DNA from: Massilia sp. Bi118
GTDB taxonomy: Bacteria; Pseudomonadota; Gammaproteobacteria; Burkholderiales; Burkholderiaceae_D
DNA length: 64,000 nt
Assembly (NCBI RefSeq): GCF_918697865.1
Contig: NZ_CAKKMV010000008.1
Span: forward strand, 227,101-291,100
Direction: 5' to 3'
Positions 8,458 through 17,294 of the stretch are shown here, one piece after another (position 1 is the first letter of the stretch; each line of letters starts with the position of its first letter). Under the pieces are notes generated by a model that searched no databases, was not told the DNA's origin, and saw nothing but the letters and a program-made list of their open reading frames with translations. Both the position numbers and the translations under genes were made by a program.

Positions 8458-9323
8458 ATTCGGCAGTTCTGAACAATGAACAGGTAGTGGACCAGCACGA
8501 ACTGGTGGTGAAGGAGCTCGAAGTCGCCGGTTTCGAGGGGCCGCTGGCGGGCCGCCTGTACCGCGCGGCCGTGGACGGCAAGCGCGACATCCTGATCGTG
8601 TTCTTCCACGGCGGCGGCTTCGACGACGGCGACCTGGACGAGTCCGACAGCTTCTTGCGCCGTCTCGCCGACGCGAGCGGCTACCCGGTGGTGCTGTCCT
8701 CGACCTATACGCTGGCGCCGGTCAAACCCTTTCCGGCGGCGGCCGAGGATGCGCATGCTGTCGTCAACTGGGCCAAGAAGAACAAGACCAGGCTCGGCTG
8801 GACCGGCAAGCGCCTGATTGTGGCCGGCATCGAGGCCGGCGGCAACCTGGCGGCGGTGGCGGCGATGATGTCGCGCGACCGCGGCGGCCCGCTGCTTTCC
8901 GGCCAGATCCTGATCATGCCCATGCTCGATCCGGGCCTGTCGAGCTGCTCGATGCGCGAGATGCCGACCTGCCCGGACAAGGCCCGGGTGTTCGACGAAT
9001 GCGCGGCCGCCTACCGCGGCTACCTGCCGCACGCCGCCGACCGCGGCCATCCCTACGCCTCGCCGCTGCAGTCGAGCCGATTGAAGAACCTGCCGCCGGC
9101 ACTGATCCTGTCGGCCGACGACGACCCGCTGCGCGACGAGGCCGAAGCCTACGGCGCAAAGCTGATCAACGCGGGTGTGAAGACCACGGTGCGGCGCATG
9201 GCGCCTGCCCGCATCGAGGAACCGAACGCCCGTAACGAATGCGCCTGTACGGGCCATGCGCTACACGAAATCGCCAACTTCATCGCCGGGCTCGAATCCG
9301 ACAACGCCCCGCCCGGCAGCTGA
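8454..9323 (+). CDS. llpE: LlpE-like alpha/beta hydrolase with catalytic serine replaced by glutamate
   Basis: 289 residues of the hormone-sensitive-lipase (alpha/beta hydrolase fold-3) type. HGGG at 52-55 forms the oxyanion loop, DPLRDE at ~224-229 carries the expected acid and a histidine lies at ~268. The nucleophile elbow, normally GDSAG, reads GIEAG at 125-129: the serine codon is GAG at 8832-8834, needing more than one base change, so a read error is unlikely. The family position next to RND genes matches the lipase-like LlpE of Burkholderia bpeEF/ceoAB loci, where it is co-transcribed but not known to be needed for efflux. This copy is probably a pseudoenzyme or binding protein (inference). 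Confidence 0.8.
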   Translation: MNSAVLNNEQVVDQHELVVKELEVAGFEGPLAGRLYRAAVDGKRDILIVFFHGGGFDDGDLDESDSFLRRLADASGYPVVLSSTYTLAPVKPFPAAAEDAHAVVNWAKKNKTRLGWTGKRLIVAGIEAGGNLAAVAAMMSRDRGGPLLSGQILIMPMLDPGLSSCSMREMPTCPDKARVFDECAAAYRGYLPHAADRGHPYASPLQSSRLKNLPPALILSADDDPLRDEAEAYGAKLINAGVKTTVRRMAPARIEEPNARNECACTGHALHEIANFIAGLESDNAPPGS

Positions 9324-9518
9324 TCTGTCACGGATCGTCCGGCTGGAACGTCTAGCCGGTAACGCTTAGCTTCACCCACAACCAGAACAACGTGCCCGCA
9401 TTCCGAGCACGGGAGACCTGTCTTTTCCTGCGTTTCTGTCTGCGTCCCCGACGCGAGACCGGAAGGGACCGCTTTCGCCTATTTATTAATAAGTTTTCAA
9501 GAATCGGAGGGCTTACCC

Positions 9519-10730
9519 ATGAAATCCATTCATCAATTACGCAGCGCTGTACGTCCCGTCGTCCTCGCGCTCGGCGCCGCCGGCGTCGCCGCACTGATCG
9601 CGGGCTGTTCGGATGCCACCGGCAAGGCCGCCGAAGCCCAGCCCCAGGCGCAAGCAGGTCCGCCGGTCTCCGCCGCGGTCGTGGTCGAAAAGCAGGTCGC
9701 CGACACCCAGGAATTCTCGGGCCGCCTGGAAGCCGTCGAACACGTCGAGATCCGTCCGCGCGTCTCCGGCTTCATCACCGCCGTCAACTTCAAGCCCGGC
9801 GCCACCGTGAAAAAGGGCGAGGTCCTGTTCGTGATCGACGCGCGCCCCTTCCAGGCCGAAGCCGAACGCGCCGCCGCCGCCGCCAACTCGGCGCGCGCCA
9901 AGGCCGACCTGGCCAAGTTGGAGCTGAGCCGCGCCGAGCGCCTGCTGGGCGACAAGGCCATCGCCCAGCGCGAATACGACGCCAGCGCTTCCGCACACAA
10001 GGAACTGGAAGCGAATGCGCGCGCCGCCCAGGCCCAGTACGAGACCGCGAAGCTGAACCTGGCTTATACCCGCGTGGTCTCGCCGATCGACGGCCGCGTC
10101 TCGAAAGCCGAGATCACCCTGGGCAACCTGGTCGACGCCTCCAGCCTGCTGACCTCCGTGGTCTCGACGGACCGTATCTACGCCAGCTTCGACGGCGACG
10201 AGGACACCTATTTGCGCGTCCGCTCCCAGGCGCACAGTGGCAAGCCGGTAACGGTGCGCGTCGGCCTGGCGAACGAGGAAGGCTTCCCGCACGAGGGCAA
10301 GCTGGAATTTGTCGACAACCAGCTCGACACCCGTGCCGGCAGCGTGCGCCTGCGCGCCACCTTCGCCAACAAGGATGACGTGATGGCGCCCGGCCTGTTC
10401 GCCCGTGTGCAGATCGGCGGCGGCAGCGAAAAGCCGGCGCTCCTGATCACTGACCGCGCGGTCGGCACCGACCAGAGCCACAAGTTCGTGTTCGTGGTCG
10501 ACAAGGATGGCAAGGCCGAGTACCGCGAAGTGAAACTGGGCCCAGTGGTCGAGGGTCTGCGCGTGGTGAAAACCGGCCTGAAGCCGGGCGAAAAAATCGT
10601 CGTCAATGGCCTGCAGCGCGTGCGTCCGGGTTCGCCGATCACTGCGCAGACCGTGCCCATGGTCGCTGCCACCAGCACCGGCGCAGCGAAGGACAAGTCC
10701 GCGCAGCTGGCCATGGCAGATGCAAAATAA
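9519..10730 (+). CDS. RND efflux periplasmic adaptor (BpeE/MexE-like)
   Basis: 403-residue membrane fusion protein. A lipoprotein signal with LIAGC places the lipid anchor at Cys30. It is followed by a lipoyl/barrel-sandwich hybrid domain (EFSGRLEAVEHVEIRPRVSG, then FKPGATVKKGEVLFVIDARPF), an alpha-helical hairpin (~105-165), and beta-barrel and membrane-proximal domains. It bridges inner-membrane pump and outer-membrane channel in the periplasm. A 195-base gap after llpE holds a strong ribosome binding site (CGGAGGG) and no gene. The pump gene follows after 12 bases. Confidence 0.93.
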   Translation: MKSIHQLRSAVRPVVLALGAAGVAALIAGCSDATGKAAEAQPQAQAGPPVSAAVVVEKQVADTQEFSGRLEAVEHVEIRPRVSGFITAVNFKPGATVKKGEVLFVIDARPFQAEAERAAAAANSARAKADLAKLELSRAERLLGDKAIAQREYDASASAHKELEANARAAQAQYETAKLNLAYTRVVSPIDGRVSKAEITLGNLVDASSLLTSVVSTDRIYASFDGDEDTYLRVRSQAHSGKPVTVRVGLANEEGFPHEGKLEFVDNQLDTRAGSVRLRATFANKDDVMAPGLFARVQIGGGSEKPALLITDRAVGTDQSHKFVFVVDKDGKAEYREVKLGPVVEGLRVVKTGLKPGEKIVVNGLQRVRPGSPITAQTVPMVAATSTGAAKDKSAQLAMADAK

Positions 10731-10742
10731 GGAATCAATAAC

Positions 10743-13700
10743 ATGAACATCTCACGCTTTTTCGTCGACAAGCCGATCTTCGCGGCGGTGTTGTCGGTCA
10801 TCGTCTTCGTGGCCGGCCTCATCTCGATCTTCCAGCTGCCGATTTCCGAGTATCCGGAAGTGGTGCCGCCCTCCGTGGTGGTGCGCGCCCAGTACCCTGG
10901 CGCGAACCCGAAGGTGATCGCTGAAACCGTCGCCACCCCGATCGAACAGGAGATCAACGGCGTCGAGGACATGCTCTACATGACCTCGCAGAACACCTCG
11001 GACGGCGCGCTGCAGCTGACCGTGACCTTCAAGATCGGCACCAATGTCGAGCAGGCCGAGACGGCCGTGCAGAACCGCGTCCAGCGCGCGCTGCCGCGCC
11101 TGCCGGAAGAGGTGCGCCAGATCGGCGTCACCACGGTCAAGAGCTCGCCGAATATCACCATGGTGGTCCACCTGAATTCGCCGGACGGCCGCTATGACGA
11201 CCTGTACCTGCGCAACTACGCGACCCTGAACGTCAAGGACCAGCTGGCGCGCATCACCGGCATGGGCGACGTCCAGCTGTTCGGTTCGGGCGACTACGCG
11301 ATGCGCGTCTGGCTCGATCCGCAGAAGGTCGCTGCCCGTAACCTGACCGCCAGCGATGTCGTGAATGCGATCCGCGAGCAGAACGTGCAGGTCGCGGCCG
11401 GCGTGATCGGCCAGGGCCCGTCGAAGGGCGCCGAGTTCCAGCTAACGGTCAATACCCAGGGCCGCCTGCAGTCGGAAGAAGAATTCGGCAACATCGTCGT
11501 CAAGACCAGCCAGGATGGCGCGACCACCCTGCTGAAGGATGTCGCGCGCCTCGAAATGGGCTCGAACTCCTATGCCCTGCGCTCGCTGCTCGACAACAAG
11601 TCGGCCGTCGCGATCCCGATCTTCCAGTCGCCGACCGCGAATGCGCTGCAGCTCTCGACCGACGTGCGCAACAAGATGGAAGAGCTGTCGAAGGACTTCC
11701 CGCAGGGGATGAGCTACAGCATCGTGTATGACCCGACCCAGTTCGTGCGCGAATCGATCGACTCCGTGGTCCACACCCTGATCGAAGCGGTGGTGCTGGT
11801 GGCGCTGGTCGTGATCGTGTTCCTGCAGACCTGGCGTGCCTCCGTGATTCCGCTGCTGGCGGTGCCGGTGTCGGTGGTCGGTACTTTTGCCGTGATGCTG
11901 GGCTTCGGCTTCTCGATCAACACGCTGTCCCTGTTCGGGCTGGTGCTGGCGATCGGTATCGTGGTCGACGACGCCATCGTGGTGGTGGAGAACGTCGAGC
12001 GCAACATCGAGAACGGATTGAGCCCGCATGACGCCACCGTGCAGGCGATGAAAGAGGTGTCCGGTCCGATCATCGCGATCGCCCTGGTGCTGTGCGCCGT
12101 GTTCGTGCCGATCGCCTTCGTGTCCGGCCTGACCGGCCAGTTCTACCGCCAGTTCGCGCTGACCATCGCGATTTCGACCGTGATCTCGGCATTCAGCTCG
12201 CTGACCCTGGCCCCGGCTTTGTCGGCGGTGCTGCTGCAGCCGCATGGCGCCAAGAAGGACAAGCTGACCCGCGCCATGGACGCTGTGTTCGGCCGCTTCT
12301 TCAAAGGCTTCAACCGCTTCTTCCACCGCTCCTCGCACGCTTATGAAGGCGGCGTGAAGGGCGTCCTGAAGCGCAAGAGCGCCTCGCTGGGCGTGTACGT
12401 GCTGCTCGCGATCGCCGGCATCTTCATGTTCAAGGCGGTGCCGCCGGGCTTCGTCCCCTCGCAGGACAAGGCTTACCTGATCGGCTTCGCCCAGCTGCCG
12501 GACGCCGCCTCGCTGGACCGCACCGATGCCGTGATCCGCAAGATGTCGGATGTAGCGAAGCAGATCCCGGGCGTGGAATCCTCGGTCGCCTTCCCGGCCT
12601 GTCGATCAACGGCTTCACCAATGCGCCGAACGCCGGCATCGTGTTCACCACGCTGAAGCCTTTCGACCAGCGCAAGGGCAAGGAGCAGAGCGCCGAAGCC
12701 ATCGCCGGCGAGATCAACAAGCGCATGGGCGCCATCGAGGACGCCTTCGTGATGGTCCTGCCGCCGCCGCCGGTGAACGGCCTGGGCACCACGGGCGGCT
12801 TCAAGATGATGATCGAAGACCGCGGCAACCTCGGCTACGATGAGCTGAACAAGGCGGTGCAGGCCTTCATGGCCAAGGCCGCGGCCGACAAGCGCCTGCA
12901 AGGCGTGTTCTCGGGCTACCAGATCAACGTGCCGCAGCTGTTCGCCGACGTCGACCGCGTGAAGGCAAAGCAGTTGGGCGTGTCGCTGGCCGAGATCAAC
13001 CAGACCTTGCAGATCAACCTCGGCTCGCTGTACGTGAACGACTTCAACCAGTTCGGCCGTACCTACCAGGTGCGTGTGCAGGCCGACGCGCCCTTCCGTT
13101 CGCAGCGCGAGCAGATCGCGCAGCTGAAGGTCCGCTCCGGCACCGGCGAGATGATCCCGCTGTCCTCGATCATGAAGGTCAAGGATACCTATGGCCCGGA
13201 CCGCGTCCAGCGCTACAACGGCTACGTCGCCGCCGAGATGAACGGCGGCCCGGCCCCAGGCGTGTCCTCGGGCCAGGCCCAGGCCGCGATGGAGGAAATC
13301 GCCCGCGAAGTGCTGCCGAAGGGGATTACCTACGAATGGACCGACCTGACCTACCAGGACATCCTGGCCGGTAACACCATGATCTACGTGTTCCCGCTGT
13401 GCGTGCTGCTGGTCTTCCTGGTGCTGGCCGCGCAGTACGAAAGCTGGACGCTGCCGCTGGCCGTGATCCTGATCGTGCCGATGTCGATCCTGTGCGCCCT
13501 GATCGGCGTGAAGCTGACCGGCGGCGACAACAACGTGTTCACGCAGATCGCCCTGTTCGTGCTGGTCGGGCTGGCGTCGAAGAACGCGATCCTGATCGTG
13601 GAGTTCGCGGTGGAGCTGGAGCAGCATGGCCGCAGCATCGTCGCCGCCGCGCTGGAAGCTTGCCGCCTGCGCCTGCGTCCGATCCTGATGACCTCGATCG

Positions 13701-13936
13701 CTTTCATCATGGGCGTGCTGCCGCTGGTGTTCTCGCACGGCGCCGGCGCCGAGATGCGCCACGCCATGGGTGTGGCGGTGTTTGCCGGCATGCTGGGCGT
13801 GACCTTCTTCGGCCTGTTCCTGACGCCGGTGTTCTACGTCCTGCTGCGCACCCTGGCGGCGCGCTTCGGCAAGCCCTCGCATCGCCTTGCGCATGTCGAA
13901 CCGCATGCCCCCGAACTCGAAGGAGCTTTGAAATGA
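10743..13936 (+). pseudogene. RND multidrug efflux pump (BpeF/MexF-like), interrupted by a one-base frameshift
   Basis: Hydrophobe/amphiphile-efflux-1 type inner-membrane transporter, about 1064 residues if restored. The first part (10743-12656) carries the first membrane half and periplasmic domain, including the proton-relay DD pair in IGIVVDDAIVVVENV. It then runs into foreign sequence after VESSVAFP and stops. The second part continues in another frame from about 12597 to 13936, resuming LSINGFTNAP and ending with the last membrane helices. Adding one G in the CCCGGCC stretch near 12596 would restore the whole protein. As written, the pump is broken; a base-calling omission in a GC run is the main alternative. 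The final TGA overlaps the ATG of the channel gene. Confidence 0.88.
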
Positions 13937-15573
13937 GTGTTTTGATCGTCAATCCGGTTCACCCGACGCCGCAAGCCGAACAGGCTTGGGATCGGGCCCT
14001 CGATGAAGCCCTGGCGAAGCCGTCGCGCCGCACGCTGGCGCAGCCGGTGGTGAAGACCGTCGCGAAATTCGCACCGCGCTTCGCCACCGTGCTGGCGGCC
14101 CTGCTGCTGAGCGCCTGCGCGGCGCCGGCCTTCCACCAGCCTTCGGTATCGACGCCGGCGGCCTTCAAGGAGGCGATGGTGGCGACGCCGGCTGCATCGC
14201 CCGAAGTCGTGCGCAGCGCCGCCGACGGCACCACCTGGAAGACCGCCCAGCCGGCTGAAAGCCAGCCGCGCGGCGAATGGTGGAAAGCCTTCAACGACAC
14301 CCGCCTGGACGGCCTGATCGCCCAGGCCACGGCCAGCAACCAGAACCTGACGGTGGCTGCCGCGCGTGTAAAACAGGCGCGGGCCATCGCCGGCATCGCC
14401 GAAGCGGACCGCATTCCGCAGATCGGGGCCGGCGTCGGCGCCCAGCGCGGGCAGTTGTCGCCGCTGGAGGCGGGCGTGGCACCGGGGACGCGCATGTCGC
14501 CGGTGACGAGCTACAAGGCCAGCCTCAGCGCCAGCTACGAGCTCGATCTGTTCGGCCGCGTGTCGAGCAATGTGGCGGCGGCGCGCGGCGATGCCGGCGC
14601 CGTCGAGGCGACTTACCGCTCGGTGCTGCTGTCGCTGCAGGCCGACGTCGCCCAGACCTACTTCCGGCTGCGCGCCCTGGATGCCGAAATCGCCACGGTG
14701 AACCAGACCGTGCGCCTGCGCGAAGAGAGCGTGCGCGTCACCGGTCGCCGTTTCGAGCTGGGCGACATCGGCGAATTCGACCTGTCGCGGGCGAAGACGG
14801 AGCTGTCCACCGCGCGCGCCGAAGCGATCGGCCTGCAGCGCCGGCGCGCCACTGCGGAACACGCGCTGGCTGTGCTGCTGGGCCAGCCGGCCTCGAACTT
14901 CGGCGCCGCCAGCGACCCGCTGGAAGCGAACGCCAGCCTGCCGCTGATCCCGACCGGCCTGCCATCGAGCCTGCTGGAGCGCCGCCCCGACATCGCCGGC
15001 GCCCAGCGCACGATGGAAGCAGCCAATGCCCGCATCGGCGTGGCGCGCTCCGCCATGTTCCCGGCGCTGAGCATCGGCGCCAACGGCGGCGGCGTGGCCG
15101 GCACCTTCGGCGACGTCTTCAAGTGGAGCAGCCGCTCCTGGCTACTGGGCGCGACCCTGGCCATGCCGCTGATCGACGGCGGCCGCAACCGCAGCAACGT
15201 GGTGCGCAGCGAAGCCGCGCTGGAAGAAGCGGTGGGCAGCTACCGCCAGAGCGTGCTGGTGGCCTTTGCCGAAGTCGAGGACAACCTGGCCGGACTGCGC
15301 GTGCTGGCGGAGCAGGGTGCGGAAGTCGAGGCGGCCGTGGTCTCGGCGCGGCGCTCGGCCGACCTGGCGCAGAAGCTGTACGACGCCGGCCGATCGAGCT
15401 ACCTGGAGCTGCTGGATGCGCAGCGCAACCTGGCTTCCGTGGAGCGCACCGCGGTGCAGCTGCGCGGCGACCGTGCGGTCACCACGGTGGCGCTGATCCG
15501 CGCGCTGGGCGGCGGCTGGGATGCGGCGCCTTCGTCGTCGCCCGCAAGTGCGGTGGCGCTGGCGAGCAAATGA
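13933..15573 (+). CDS. RND outer membrane channel lipoprotein (OprC/OprM, NodT family)
   Basis: 546-residue TolC-like outer membrane factor. Two repeated OEP domains form the trimeric barrel and periplasmic tunnel; visible features are EWWKAFNDTRLDGLIAQA, SASYELDLFGRV and the late SYLELLDAQRNL. The lipobox LLSAC lies unusually deep, at Cys62, after a 50-residue polar stretch; a start inside that stretch is possible, but the ATG at 13933 overlaps the pump stop (ATGA) and is preceded by AAGGAG, which supports it. It completes the tripartite system of the operon. Confidence 0.9.
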   Translation: MSVLIVNPVHPTPQAEQAWDRALDEALAKPSRRTLAQPVVKTVAKFAPRFATVLAALLLSACAAPAFHQPSVSTPAAFKEAMVATPAASPEVVRSAADGTTWKTAQPAESQPRGEWWKAFNDTRLDGLIAQATASNQNLTVAAARVKQARAIAGIAEADRIPQIGAGVGAQRGQLSPLEAGVAPGTRMSPVTSYKASLSASYELDLFGRVSSNVAAARGDAGAVEATYRSVLLSLQADVAQTYFRLRALDAEIATVNQTVRLREESVRVTGRRFELGDIGEFDLSRAKTELSTARAEAIGLQRRRATAEHALAVLLGQPASNFGAASDPLEANASLPLIPTGLPSSLLERRPDIAGAQRTMEAANARIGVARSAMFPALSIGANGGGVAGTFGDVFKWSSRSWLLGATLAMPLIDGGRNRSNVVRSEAALEEAVGSYRQSVLVAFAEVEDNLAGLRVLAEQGAEVEAAVVSARRSADLAQKLYDAGRSSYLELLDAQRNLASVERTAVQLRGDRAVTTVALIRALGGGWDAAPSSSPASAVALASK

Positions 15574-15608
15574 ATGAAGTGAGTGGGTAGTTTTGGGAAA
15601 GCCCTTTG

Positions 15609-15641
15609 CGGCGGCATGTGCGAGCGTGCCGCCGTTTTTTT
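15609..15641 (+). terminator. Rho-independent terminator of the efflux operon
   Basis: CGGCGGCA pairs perfectly with TGCCGCCG across a 10-base loop and is followed by seven Ts. It lies 35 bases after the channel gene stop and 24 bases before the next start codon. Confidence 0.88.
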
Positions 15642-15664
15642 CGCCTGGCCGCTACAATCGCCGC

Positions 15665-16204
15665 ATGCCGACCTCCGACCTCGAACCCAGCTCCCTCCTC
15701 ACCGGCCTGGCCCCGGTCATCGCCCCCGATACCCGCATCCTGATCCTCGGCAGCTTCCCCGGCGCCCAATCGCTGGCCGCCCAGCAGTACTACGCCCACC
15801 CGCGCAATCAGTTCTGGAAACTGGTTGGAGAGCTGGTTGGCGAAGACCTCTACAACCTGCCCTACAACGAACGCCTGCCGCGCTTACTTACACATCGCTT
15901 CGGCCTGTGGGACGTGCTGGCCGCCTGCGAGCGCGAAGGCAGCCTCGATTCCTCGATCCGCAAGCCGGCCGCCAACGATTTCGAGCGCCTGCGCCACCTG
16001 TGTCCTGAACTGGAGACGGTCGGCTTCAACGGCCAGGCCTCGGGCAAGTTCGCGCCGCAATTCGAACAGGCCGGCTACCGCAGCGTGGTGCTGCCTTCGT
16101 CCTCGCCTGCGCACATGGCGATGAACTTCGAGCAGAAGCTGGAAGTGTGGCGCCGGCTCGTCGACCACAGCCTAAGGCCTGTGATCACCGGGCAACTGTT
16201 CTGA
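15665..16204 (+). CDS. DNA-deoxyinosine glycosylase (UDG family 6, HDG)
   Basis: 179 residues of the uracil-DNA-glycosylase fold, the subgroup that removes hypoxanthine (deaminated adenine) from DNA. The GSFPGAQSLAAQQYYAHPRNQFW segment near residue 25 is the active-site motif of this family, followed by FGLWDVLAACER and the C-terminal LPSSSPAHM, which corresponds to the DNA-intercalating loop region. The ATG at 15665 directly starts the conserved part and follows the efflux terminator, so the gene is transcribed separately. Substrate specificity is taken from the family. Confidence 0.85.
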   Translation: MPTSDLEPSSLLTGLAPVIAPDTRILILGSFPGAQSLAAQQYYAHPRNQFWKLVGELVGEDLYNLPYNERLPRLLTHRFGLWDVLAACEREGSLDSSIRKPAANDFERLRHLCPELETVGFNGQASGKFAPQFEQAGYRSVVLPSSSPAHMAMNFEQKLEVWRRLVDHSLRPVITGQLF

Positions 16205-16210
16205 AGCTGT

Positions 16211-16225
16211 TTGTGCGCCGCACAA
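16211..16225. promoter_or_regulatory. Perfect 15-base inverted repeat upstream of the IF-1 leader
   Basis: TTGTGCG-C-CGCACAA sits just before a TACACT at 16236-16241 that could serve as a -10 box, with the first arm in the place of a -35 (19-base spacing). It may be an operator overlapping the promoter. Only the symmetry is directly seen. Confidence 0.4.
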
Positions 16226-16239
16226 GGAAGCGTGTTACA

Positions 16240-16495
16240 CTGCGTATGCGGTCAGGTCTCGATGGTCCTGCCGTTCCCTGTGTAAGGTACGCAGCGCGAC
16301 ATGTGTAATGCCGCAAGCGAGCAAACCGGGCGGGGATGTCATTCCACATACGTTGGTCGGTTTACACGATGGATGCACCTGGCAGATAGCCTCGGCGTCC
16401 GGGCTCCGCACCCTGCAGATAGCAGGGGCTGGAGCGGCGATTAAGGCATTGGCGTCACATTGAAACGAAGCCCGCAGTGAGCGGGCTTTTTTTTT
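16240..16495 (+). ncRNA. Structured leader RNA or small RNA ending in a terminator, upstream of IF-1
   Basis: This 256-base stretch has no plausible gene but dense base pairing: CTGCGTA/TACGCAG (16240-16246 with 16288-16294), a hairpin at 16249-16273, AAACCG/CGGTTT (16323-16328 with 16358-16363), and a nested GCTCC-CCCTGC/GCAGGG-GGAGC stem at 16403-16435. It ends in an intrinsic terminator 29 bases before the first IF-1 start codon. It could be a cis-acting leader that attenuates IF-1 expression or a free RNA. I looked for 6S RNA and common riboswitch signatures and did not recognise one. Confidence 0.55.
16469..16495 (+). terminator. Intrinsic terminator / possible attenuator before IF-1
   Basis: GCCCGC-AGTGA-GCGGGC followed by nine Ts, with the T-run ending 29 bases upstream of the IF-1 ATG and only 18 bases before its GGAG ribosome binding site. 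Read-through would be needed for a promoter upstream of it to express IF-1. Confidence 0.88.
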
Positions 16496-16524
16496 CAACC
16501 ATCCTACCGAACTGGAGTATGCAG

Positions 16525-16791
16525 ATGGCAAAAGAAGAACTCATCGAAATGAATGGCGTTGTCTCCGAGGTCCTGCCGGATTCGCGTTTTCGTGTGGACT
16601 GCGAAAATGGCCACAAGCTGATCGCCTACACTGCGGGCAAGATGAAAAAGAATCACATCCGCATCCTCGCCGGCGACCAGGTCAGCCTGGAGCTGTCCCC
16701 GTATGACCTCAGCAAGGGCCGCATCACCTTCCGTCACATCGAGAAGCGCGGCGCGCCCGCACCCCGCTCGAACTTCCGCGGCCGCCGCTGA
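16525..16791 (+). CDS. infA: Translation initiation factor IF-1 (first tandem copy)
   Basis: 88 residues forming a single S1/OB-fold domain; [40 protein letters not shown] and [14 protein letters not shown] are the conserved IF-1 blocks. IF-1 binds the ribosomal A site during initiation. A basic tail (PRSNFRGRR) replaces the abrupt end of canonical IF-1. The ATG at 16525 follows GGAG by 7 bases. It lacks the ribosomal-protein neighbours of the usual infA, so this is an accessory copy, a situation known in Burkholderiales. A second copy follows 218 bases downstream, and each has its own leader hairpins. Confidence 0.93.
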   Translation: MAKEELIEMNGVVSEVLPDSRFRVDCENGHKLIAYTAGKMKKNHIRILAGDQVSLELSPYDLSKGRITFRHIEKRGAPAPRSNFRGRR

Positions 16792-16820
16792 TCGCACGGC
16801 AAGCAGCACGGCAAGCGAAG

Positions 16821-16845
16821 AAAAGGGCATTTGCCCTTTTTTTTT
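16821..16845 (+). terminator. Intrinsic terminator after the first IF-1 gene
   Basis: AAAAGGGC-ATTT-GCCCTTTT with five further Ts. It begins 30 bases after the IF-1 stop and separates the two IF-1 transcripts. Confidence 0.88.
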
Positions 16846-16886
16846 CGCGCAACGTCCCCATATCGGTTCCATCCCCCAATCTCCCT

Positions 16887-16968
16887 ACGGCTCGACACTG
16901 CAGCCGGAGCCGTTTTTCCCGACTTCGACCCTGTCAACCGCCCCAGGCGCTGCGTCAGCAATGCCTGG
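16887..16968 (+). promoter_or_regulatory. Second leader with terminator-like and stem-loop structures
   Basis: ACGGCTC (16887-16893) pairs with GAGCCGT (16907-16913), followed by a run of five Ts. Then CCAGGC-GCTG pairs with CAGC-(AAT)-GCCTGG over 16943-16968. After it the 11-base element GGCATTGGCGT (16974-16984) repeats exactly one found at 16445-16455 before the first IF-1 gene. This suggests a shared, hairpin-based control of both copies. Confidence 0.5.
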
Positions 16969-17009
16969 GATTGGGCATTGGCGTTAACGATTCATGAAAA
17001 GGACACGAG

Positions 17010-17270
17010 ATGAAAGAAGACCTGATTGAAATGCATGGCAAAGTGACTGAAGTGCTGCCGGAAATGCGCTTCCGCGTGGATCTCGAGAATGGCCACCAGC
17101 TGGTCGCGTACACCTCCGGCCGGATGAAGCGGAATCACATCCGCATCATCGCCGGCGACCGCGTCACGCTGGAAATGTCGCCGTATGATTTGAACAAGGG
17201 GCGTATCACCTTCCGCCACTTGGAAAAACACGGCATGCCGAAACCGGCGCCGCGGCCGCGCCGCCACTAA
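17010..17270 (+). CDS. infA: Translation initiation factor IF-1 (second tandem copy)
   Basis: 86 residues, again a single OB-fold IF-1: [40 protein letters not shown] and [14 protein letters not shown], with a proline/arginine-rich tail ([10 protein letters not shown]). AAAAGGACACGAG precedes the ATG. It is clearly a paralogue of the gene 218 bases upstream, with the same family blocks but differing in about a third of positions, so duplication is not recent. It converges on the TPR lipoprotein gene with 24 bases between stops. Confidence 0.93.
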   Translation: MKEDLIEMHGKVTEVLPEMRFRVDLENGHQLVAYTSGRMKRNHIRIIAGDRVTLEMSPYDLNKGRITFRHLEKHGMPKPAPRPRRH

Positions 17271-17294
17271 GAGGGCGTAACAAAGCCCGGTAGC

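Noticed and set aside
13399..13932. In-frame 5' extension of the outer membrane channel gene
   Set aside because: It lies entirely inside the pump gene in another frame; the ATGA junction at 13933 and the lipoprotein signal define the real start.
12641..13936. Second part of the RND pump read as a separate gene starting at 12641
   Set aside because: It begins in the middle of the periplasmic domain, has no ribosome site, and joins the first part perfectly when one base is added.
16240..16495. 6S RNA or a known riboswitch upstream of IF-1
   Set aside because: I could not see the single long stem with a central bubble of 6S RNA, nor the consensus of TPP, cobalamin, glycine or SAM riboswitches; kept as an unclassified structured RNA.
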